DNA of 12,013 nt, from assembly GCA_011526335.1 (NCBI GenBank), contig WTJB01000186.1:1-12013 (forward strand), read 5' to 3'. Position 1 is the first letter of the stretch; each line of letters begins with the position of its first letter. Position numbers and translations under genes: made by a program. The DNA comes from Candidatus Arcticimaribacter sp. GTDB taxonomy: Bacteria; Bacteroidota; Bacteroidia; Flavobacteriales; Flavobacteriaceae. This document shows, one piece after another, positions 6,702 through 12,013 of this stretch. The notes beneath the pieces are model-generated. The model worked only from the letters and a program-made list of their open reading frames with translations. It did not search any database and was not told where the DNA came from.

Positions 6702-8981
6702 ATGGAAAATCTATATTTATACATCGTCATTCTTTTGGCTATCTTGGCCATAGGGGACCTGATCGTAGGGGTCAGTAATGATGCCGTAAATTTTTTGAAC
6801 TCTGCCATAGGATCAAAATCCATCTCGTTTCGGAATATTATGATTCTGGCGAGTTTGGGGATTGCTTTTGGTGCCATCTTTTCGAGTGGGATGATGGAAG
6901 TGGCCCGAAAGGGTATATTCAACCCCAGTGCCTTTACGTTCCAAGAGATCATTTTTATTTTTATGGCCGTAATGATTACGGACATCTTGTTATTGGATTT
7001 TTTCAATACCCTAGGGATGCCTACCTCTACCACGGTTTCTATCGTTTTTGAATTGCTTGGCGCCGCCATTGTTATGGCCGTGATAAAAATTCTTGCTTCT
7101 GGAGAGGGTCTATCCACCTTAGGAGATTATATCAATACGACCAAGGCGACGCAAATTGTATTTGGGATTTTGCTCTCGGTTTTTATTGCCTTTTCTATAG
7201 GGGCACTGGTGCAATGGGTATCGCGATATTTACTCACCTTTCATCTTGGGAAAAATAGCCATTGGAAAAATGCACTTTTTGGTGCGGTTTCGCTTGCGGC
7301 CTTGTCCAATTTTATTTTGATAAAAGGGATTAAAGGAACAGCCTTTGCTACTTCGGCTTACGGTTTTCTTGGCGATAGAACCATAAACTCTTTTCTCAAT
7401 GACGAATCCTTATTGGTCAATAGTCTTAATGTGCTGATTTGGTATGTTGTTTCTTACGCCCTAATCCGCTTTTTACAGATCAATATTTTTAAGCTTATCA
7501 TCGCTATAGGAACTTTCGCTTTGGCGCTGGCTTTTGCAGGAAATGATTTGGTAAATTTTATTGGCGTTCCCATTGCTGCTTTTCAATCGTATGAGGCTTG
7601 GGTAAGTTCGGGTATCAGTGCTTCGGACTATAGCATGAGTATTTTAGACGCTAAAGTCCCTACGCCAACCCTATTTTTACTCGGGTCTGGAGTAATTATG
7701 ATTCTTACCCTATGGTTTTCTTCTAAGGCCAAAAAGGTCGTAAAAACTTCCTTAGATCTTTCCAACCAGTATGAGACAAAAGAACGTTTTCATCCCAATG
7801 CGTTTTCACGTTTCCTCGTACGTTTATTTTCTGGGATAGGTAGCGTAATTAACAAAGCACTGCCCCTAAAGTGGAAAGAGAAAATTGAGACGCGTTTTAC
7901 ACTTCTCCCCACCAAAAATCAAGAAGATTGGACCGACGATGCTCCCTCTTTTGATTTGCTCAGGGCGAGCATCAATCTTGTTGTGGCTGCTGTCCTTATT
8001 TCTGCGGCTACTTCATTAAAATTACCCTTATCAACAACTTACGTCACCTTTATGGTAGCCATGGGTACATCGCTTTCAGATAAAGCTTGGGGGAGAGATA
8101 GTGCGGTGTATAGAGTAGCTGGAGTACTGAATGTTATTGGGGGTTGGTTTTTTACCGCCATCAGCGCTTTTACAGTATCGGGGGTTATTTTATACCTGTT
8201 TCATATAGGAGGTACTGTGGCAATAGCTTCTATCTTTTTTGTTGTCCTCATCATTGTGGGAAAAAATTTCATTAATCATAGGAAAGAAAAGCAAACACAA
8301 AAGCTAGAAGAGATTCATCTAAAATCGAATAGCCGTTCTTTTGAAGGGGTCATAAAAGAGGCCGATGAAAACATCACCCTTGTGGCCATCCGAGTAGATA
8401 AAGCCTATTCGCTTTTGATTGAAGGACTTTCAACAAACAACATCAAAAAGCTACAAAAGGCGAAAAAAGTAGCCCACAAACTAGCGGAATCCATTATCGA
8501 TTTACGAAACAATCTGTTCTTTTTTATCAAAAATTTAGAGGATTCGAGTCTTGAAGCTTCTACTTTTTATATCGACAGTCTAAGCCACATTCAGGATATT
8601 GGTGAGGATATAAATTATCTGGCCAACATCAGCTATGACCATGTCAACAATAATCACAGTAAATTAAAACTAAGTCAAATCAGAGACTTAAAAGATATCT
8701 CTGAACATATAGAGTTTATTTTACAAGGGTCGATCAATGCTTTTGAAGACAACTCCTTGGCGAAACTCGATTCTGTGTTGGCGAAAAAGGATACGATTGC
8801 AGAAACGTTGAAAGAAAAAATCGATGCGCAAATCTTAAGAACACGTTCTACAGAAACCAGCCCAAAAAGCACGACTTTATACTTTAATATCCTATTGAAA
8901 TCAAAGGATATGATGGAACATAAAATAAATCTGATCGAAACGTTTTATGTGAATATTAAGAATCTAAGAGAGATTTCTTAA
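6702..8981 (+). CDS. PiT-family inorganic phosphate transporter with C-terminal PhoU-like domain
   Basis: 759 residues from the ATG at 6702; the frame can be read from a TTG at 6696, two codons earlier, but the ATG is preferred. PiT proteins are inner-membrane permeases that import phosphate with a cation. The inverted duplication of the family is visible: GVSNDAVNFLNS (23-34) pairs with AGNDLVNFIG (279-288), and MPTSTT (106-111) with LPLSTT (442-447). The many hydrophobic segments between about 3 and 520 fit a polytopic protein, with a basic cytoplasmic-looking loop at 341-405. From about 545 to the end the protein is soluble and helical with regularly spaced Lys/Asp/Glu, resembling PhoU/DUF47 domains, so the transporter probably carries its own regulator. 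Standalone PiT proteins are roughly 350-500 residues; this long form is common in Bacteroidota. Its place after the receptor supports a phosphate-uptake locus. Confidence 0.9.
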   Translation: MENLYLYIVILLAILAIGDLIVGVSNDAVNFLNSAIGSKSISFRNIMILASLGIAFGAIFSSGMMEVARKGIFNPSAFTFQEIIFIFMAVMITDILLLDFFNTLGMPTSTTVSIVFELLGAAIVMAVIKILASGEGLSTLGDYINTTKATQIVFGILLSVFIAFSIGALVQWVSRYLLTFHLGKNSHWKNALFGAVSLAALSNFILIKGIKGTAFATSAYGFLGDRTINSFLNDESLLVNSLNVLIWYVVSYALIRFLQINIFKLIIAIGTFALALAFAGNDLVNFIGVPIAAFQSYEAWVSSGISASDYSMSILDAKVPTPTLFLLGSGVIMILTLWFSSKAKKVVKTSLDLSNQYETKERFHPNAFSRFLVRLFSGIGSVINKALPLKWKEKIETRFTLLPTKNQEDWTDDAPSFDLLRASINLVVAAVLISAATSLKLPLSTTYVTFMVAMGTSLSDKAWGRDSAVYRVAGVLNVIGGWFFTAISAFTVSGVILYLFHIGGTVAIASIFFVVLIIVGKNFINHRKEKQTQKLEEIHLKSNSRSFEGVIKEADENITLVAIRVDKAYSLLIEGLSTNNIKKLQKAKKVAHKLAESIIDLRNNLFFFIKNLEDSSLEASTFYIDSLSHIQDIGEDINYLANISYDHVNNNHSKLKLSQIRDLKDISEHIEFILQGSINAFEDNSLAKLDSVLAKKDTIAETLKEKIDAQILRTRSTETSPKSTTLYFNILLKSKDMMEHKINLIETFYVNIKNLREIS
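8956..8981. terminator. Weak AT-rich hairpin at the convergent PiT / MORN-protein ends
   Basis: TTAAGAA (8956-8962) and TTCTTAA (8975-8981) are exact complements flanking a 12-base centre and overlap the PiT stop codon. The convergent gene ends only five bases further on, so either transcript could use it. The stem is short and purely AT apart from one G-C pair, so termination by it is only a possibility. Confidence 0.25.
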
Positions 8982-8986
8982 AGGGC

Positions 8987-9355
8987 TTAGTTCGTGTCTA
9001 CAATTCTAGTCGCATTAGACCATTCTACTTTACGTGTAGGTTTGTTTGCTGAATATTCTACCTCGATCAAGCCTTCATTTGTCCAATGTAACCAAGTCCC
9101 TTCTTTCTTTCCTTTTTTGTAATTCGCGATGGCTATTTTTTCGCCAGTTGGGCTATAGCTTATCCACTTTCCGTGTAGTTTGTTTTCTTTTAGATAGCCT
9201 TCTTGAGAGATGGCTCCGTTGGTATGATAGGTGGTCACTTTTTCAAGTTTTCCTTCTTTAACTAATGTTTTCTTTTCTGTAGACTCTAAAGCATCATTTT
9301 GGGGATAAGCAATAAAACTAATCAAGGCCGCAAGGGTAAATAATTGTAATTTCAT
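8987..9355 (-). CDS. Small secreted MORN-like repeat protein
   Basis: 122 residues from ATG at 9355. The first 16-18 residues form a Sec-type signal peptide (KLQLFTLAALISFIAY) without a lipobox cysteine, so the mature protein should be periplasmic or secreted. After a charged linker come about three copies of a 22-23 residue repeat of the Y..(N/T)G....(Y).(K/N)....G.W type: 43-64 ending HGKW, 67-88 ending EGTW, and a degenerate copy at 90-112 ending KVEW. This is the MORN-variant repeat seen in proteins often labelled YwqK-like antitoxins. No toxin gene lies beside it, so that label would be misleading. The function is unknown. It is convergent with the PiT gene, five bases between stops, and is separated from nrdA by that gene's terminator, so it is probably transcribed alone. 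TATCTTAG at 9389-9382 on the minus strand is a one-mismatch -7 candidate. Confidence 0.75.
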   Translation of the reverse strand: MKLQLFTLAALISFIAYPQNDALESTEKKTLVKEGKLEKVTTYHTNGAISQEGYLKENKLHGKWISYSPTGEKIAIANYKKGKKEGTWLHWTNEGLIEVEYSANKPTRKVEWSNATRIVDTN

Positions 9356-9456
9356 AACGCTCTGTTTTTATTTATATAACGCTAAGATAACATATTTTTT
9401 ACAAACCGATTACATTTACGTAACAATTTCTTAACATTGGGGGTGAATCAAATAAA

Positions 9457-9479
9457 AAAGCCCTGATTTACAGGGCTTT
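9457..9479 (-). terminator. Intrinsic terminator of nrdA
   Basis: AAAGCCCTG (9457-9465) and CAGGGCTTT (9471-9479) form a perfect 9-bp stem with a five-base loop. Read on the minus strand, it lies 22 bases after the nrdA stop and is followed by a T-rich run (TTTTTTATTT), the classic rho-independent layout. It also isolates the MORN-protein gene from nrdA transcription. The remaining spacer (9356-9501) shows no gene. Confidence 0.88.
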
Positions 9480-9501
9480 ATATGTTACGGAATGAACCTG
9501 C

Positions 9502-11928
9502 TTAAGATCCACACATCAAACAATCATCGTCTTCGCTTTCGCGCGATTGTTGTAGCATTTGCTTTAACTCTTGTGGTGAGAGAGGTTCTACCGGTACAGG
9601 ATTGGGTACTGCCTTGGCTGCTGTGGCCGTTGCGGCTGCCGCTACTTTTTCTTTTTTCGCATCATTGGATAAGGTAAACTTGATGGCATCAACGGCTGAC
9701 TTGGTACGGAGGTAGTACATTCCTGTTTTTAAACCTGATTTCCACGCATAGAAGTGCATTGAGGTTAGTTTGGCCATCGTAGCACCTTCCATAAAGAGGT
9801 TAAGCGATTGTGATTGGTCAATGAAATACCCACGCTGACGCGACATGTCAATGATATCTTTCATACTCATCTCCCATACCGTTTTATACAACTCTTTGAT
9901 GTCGGCTGGAATTCCTTCTATATGTTGAATAGAACCGTTGGCTCTCATCAATTCTTGCTTCATGTCTTCATTCCAAAGACCAAGATTAACCAGGTCTTCA
10001 AGTAAATGCTTATTGACAACAATAAATTCCCCAGACAATACTCTTCGGGTATAAATATTGGAAGTATAAGGCTCAAAACATTCGTTGTTCCCTAATATTT
10101 GCGAGGTTGAAGCGGTAGGCATAGGAGCAACCAAAAGGGAATTTCGCACTCCGTTTTTCTTCACTTGCTTTCTCAGTGCTGCCCAGTCCCAACGTCCGCT
10201 TAATTCTTCATCCTTGATTCCCCAAAGATTGTGTTGAAACTCTCCTTTAGATATCGGAGAACCTTTATACGATTGGTAAGGTCCTTCTTCTGTCGCTTCT
10301 TCCATAGAGGCTGTTACTGCAGCAAAGTAAAGGGTTTCGAAGATATCTTGATTGAGTTCCTTAGCTGCATCAGAGGTAAAAGGCAAACGCATCTTGATAA
10401 AGGTATCGGCAAGTCCTTGTACCCCTAACCCAATAGGTCTGTGACGCATATTCGAGTTTTCTGCCTCAATAACCGGATAGTAGTTACGATCAATAACTCG
10501 GTTAAGGTTCTTGGTCACTCGCTTGGTTACACGGTACAATTCGTCATGATCAAATTGTCCATCTTTGACAAACATATTCAAGGCGATGGAAGCCAGATTA
10601 CAAACCGCTACTTCGTCAGGAGAAGTGTATTCCATAATCTCTGTACAGAGGTTGGAAGAGCGAATTGTCCCCAAGTTCTTTTGATTGGACTTGCGGTTTG
10701 CCGCATCTTTATAGAGCATGTAAGGGGTTCCTGTTTCTATCTGTGATTCAAGAATTTTTTCCCATAACTCACGCGCTTTTACGGTTTTACGTCCGCGGCC
10801 TTCAGATTCGTATCGGGTATATAAAGCGTCAAACTCTTCACTATGGCAGTTGTACAAGTCTGGGCATTCGTTTGGACACATTAGCGTCCACTCGGCGTCT
10901 TGCTCAACTCTTTTCATAAACAAGTCGGGCGTCCACATGGCATAAAATAAATCGCGGGCACGCATTTCTTCTTTCCCGTGGTTCTTTTTCAAGTCAAGGA
11001 AATCAAAAATATCCGCATGCCAAGGTTCAATATAGATGGCAAAAGATCCTTTGCGCTTCCCTCCCCCTTGATCTACATAACGCGCGGTGTCATTGTACAC
11101 CCGTAGCATAGGAACAATTCCGTTAGAGGTTCCGTTGGTGCCAGATATATATGATCCTGTGGCGCGCACATTGTGAATAGAAAGACCTATTCCCCCTGCA
11201 GATTGCGAAATCTTAGCCGTTTGCTTTAGGGTATCATAGATGCCATCGATACTGTCGTCTTTCATGGCCAACAAGAAACAAGAAGACATTTGTGGCTTGG
11301 GTGTCCCGGAATTAAAGAGTGTTGGGGTAGCGTGGGTAAAGAATCGCTTTGACATCAATTCGTAGGTTTCCAATGCTGCGTCGATATCATTTGCATGAAT
11401 CCCAATGGAAACACGCATAAGCATGTGTTGTGGTCGTTCTACAATTTTGCCATTAAGTTTAAGCAAATACGAACGCTCTAAGGTTTTGAATCCAAAAAAG
11501 TCATATCCGAAGTCTCGGTTATAAATAATACTTGAATCTAATCGTTCGGCATTATCTTCAATGATTTTGTACACCTCATCAGAAAGCAGGGGTGCTTTTT
11601 TTCCTGTGCGAGGATTGACATATTCATACAAGTCTTTCATGGTACTTGAGAAAGACTTTTTGGTGTTTTTGTGTAAGTTAGAAACGGATATTCTAGCCGC
11701 CAATTGGGCGTAGTCTGGATGTGTAGTCGTCATCGTTGCCGCAACTTCAGAGGCGAGATTATCCAATTCAGAAGTAGTTACACCATCATACAAACCTTCA
11801 ATAACACTCATGGCCACCCGAACAGGGTCTACTAAAGGATTAAGGTCGTAACATAATTTTTTGATTCGAGCCGTGATTTTATCGAACATGACGGGTTCCT
11901 TTCGCCCGTCTCTTTTGACTACAAACAT
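9502..11928 (-). CDS. nrdA: Class Ia ribonucleoside-diphosphate reductase, large (alpha) subunit
   Basis: 808 residues from ATG at 11928. The enzyme reduces ribonucleoside diphosphates to deoxyribonucleotides in the cytoplasm, with the small subunit NrdB supplying the radical. Residues 1-90 form an ATP-cone, the allosteric site that senses dATP/ATP ([16 protein letters not shown] at its start). Active-site residues are Cys217 (SSCFLL) and Cys443 (VCNLAS) as the redox pair, and Asn426-Cys428-Glu430 in SSNLCTEI, with Cys428 as the thiyl site. Tyr738-Tyr739 (GMYYLRT) belong to the radical path. The C-terminal tail ends CLMCGS, with Cys803/Cys806 as the thioredoxin or glutaredoxin relay. The 15-residue spacing between Cys428 and Cys443 and the [19 protein letters not shown] context match the eukaryote-like branch rather than E. 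coli. An Ala/Pro-rich linker (about 762-782) separates core and tail. It is probably co-transcribed with nrdB upstream. Confidence 0.97.
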   Translation of the reverse strand: MFVVKRDGRKEPVMFDKITARIKKLCYDLNPLVDPVRVAMSVIEGLYDGVTTSELDNLASEVAATMTTTHPDYAQLAARISVSNLHKNTKKSFSSTMKDLYEYVNPRTGKKAPLLSDEVYKIIEDNAERLDSSIIYNRDFGYDFFGFKTLERSYLLKLNGKIVERPQHMLMRVSIGIHANDIDAALETYELMSKRFFTHATPTLFNSGTPKPQMSSCFLLAMKDDSIDGIYDTLKQTAKISQSAGGIGLSIHNVRATGSYISGTNGTSNGIVPMLRVYNDTARYVDQGGGKRKGSFAIYIEPWHADIFDFLDLKKNHGKEEMRARDLFYAMWTPDLFMKRVEQDAEWTLMCPNECPDLYNCHSEEFDALYTRYESEGRGRKTVKARELWEKILESQIETGTPYMLYKDAANRKSNQKNLGTIRSSNLCTEIMEYTSPDEVAVCNLASIALNMFVKDGQFDHDELYRVTKRVTKNLNRVIDRNYYPVIEAENSNMRHRPIGLGVQGLADTFIKMRLPFTSDAAKELNQDIFETLYFAAVTASMEEATEEGPYQSYKGSPISKGEFQHNLWGIKDEELSGRWDWAALRKQVKKNGVRNSLLVAPMPTASTSQILGNNECFEPYTSNIYTRRVLSGEFIVVNKHLLEDLVNLGLWNEDMKQELMRANGSIQHIEGIPADIKELYKTVWEMSMKDIIDMSRQRGYFIDQSQSLNLFMEGATMAKLTSMHFYAWKSGLKTGMYYLRTKSAVDAIKFTLSNDAKKEKVAAAATATAAKAVPNPVPVEPLSPQELKQMLQQSRESEDDDCLMCGS

Positions 11929-11959
11929 GCGTTCTTTGTTTTAATGGTTATATGATGTG

Positions 11960-11981
11960 CTGTAGAGATTACACCCTACAG
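11960..11981. repeat. Inverted repeat in the leader of nrdA
   Basis: CTGTAG (11960-11965) and CTACAG (11976-11981) are exact 6-bp arms around a 10-base centre, in the 76-base spacer upstream of the nrdA ATG. It could form a small RNA hairpin between nrdB and nrdA on the shared transcript. It does not resemble the NrdR box consensus, and no T-run follows it on the minus strand. Confidence 0.35.
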
Positions 11982-12004
11982 TCTATGATTTTAATTTGAT
12001 TGGC

Positions 12005-12013
12005 TTAAAAATC
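12005..12013 (-). CDS. Possible last codons of nrdB (Asp-Phe-stop)
   Basis: On the minus strand the final nine bases read GAT TTT TAA, encoding Asp-Phe-stop. Eukaryote-like class Ia small subunits end in an acidic tail finishing with Phe (human RRM2 ends DADF), which docks on the large subunit. With nrdA starting 76 bases downstream, this fits the end of nrdB in an nrdB-nrdA operon. Three codons cannot prove it, so the call rests on context. Confidence 0.35.
   Translation of the reverse strand, partial: DF

Noticed and set aside
6686..7117. A 143-codon open frame on the minus strand opposite the PiT gene
   Set aside because: It lies wholly over the strongly supported PiT coding sequence, has low-complexity Ile/Lys/Met-rich content, and shows no recognisable domain. 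It is a shadow frame.
8987..9355. A toxin-antitoxin module based on the MORN/YwqK-like repeats
   Set aside because: There is no neighbouring toxin-sized gene, and the protein carries an export signal, so the antitoxin label is not supported here.
10441..10919. Plus-strand open frames (101 and 84 codons) opposite nrdA
   Set aside because: They overlap each other and lie inside the conserved catalytic part of nrdA, with no domain or promoter visible.
11960..11981. NrdR box in front of nrdA
   Set aside because: The inverted repeat CTGTAG/CTACAG lacks the ACA-C.ATAT-TGTGT-type pattern and appears only once, whereas NrdR sites come in pairs.
1..12013. CRISPR arrays, tRNA/rRNA genes, insertion sequences or phage genes
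   Set aside because: I saw no regularly spaced repeats, cloverleaf-like sequence, transposase or integrase motifs, or terminal inverted repeats on either strand.

Overview
The window looks like chromosomal DNA from a marine-type member of the Bacteroidota, most likely Flavobacteriaceae. The evidence is AT-rich sequence, no Shine-Dalgarno sequences but A-rich leaders before the starts, one TAnnTTTG-type -7 box, a TonB-dependent receptor with the carboxypeptidase-regulatory-like N-terminal domain typical of the phylum, and a lipoprotein whose acidic residues after the lipid-anchored cysteine resemble a Bacteroidota surface-export signal. There are no tRNA or rRNA genes, no CRISPR array, and no insertion sequence or phage gene. 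This is ordinary core and nutrient-uptake DNA rather than an obvious mobile island.

Left part (1-2085, minus strand): a two-gene operon of a dGTPase-family HD-domain nucleotide hydrolase (dgt) followed, one base after its stop, by a membrane-anchored calcineurin-like metallophosphoesterase cut off by the window edge. The phosphoesterase has a twin-arginine motif placed after three predicted membrane segments, which suggests that its catalytic domain is exported.

Middle part (2086-8981, plus strand): a 175-base divergent regulatory region, then a beta-helix surface lipoprotein, a TonB-dependent outer-membrane receptor, and a PiT-family inorganic phosphate transporter with a C-terminal PhoU-like domain. 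My reading is a candidate phosphorus-acquisition locus: surface capture, TonB-powered outer-membrane passage, then inner-membrane phosphate import. Only the PiT step is well supported by family knowledge; the ligand of the receptor and lipoprotein is inferred from position. A perfect 16-bp-stem hairpin separates lipoprotein and receptor and may set their relative expression.

Right part (8987-12013, minus strand): a small secreted MORN-like repeat protein convergent with the PiT gene, then an intrinsic terminator and nrdA, the large subunit of an aerobic class Ia ribonucleotide reductase with eukaryote-like active-site spacing. The last nine bases are compatible with the end of nrdB (Asp-Phe-stop) lying upstream in the same operon.

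Three starts were moved inward from the longest open frames to ATG codons: dgt from a TTG, the receptor from a GTG buried in the hairpin, and PiT from a TTG. No wholly new system is evident. The phosphate locus with its hairpin and the internal Tat motif of the phosphoesterase are the best leads.
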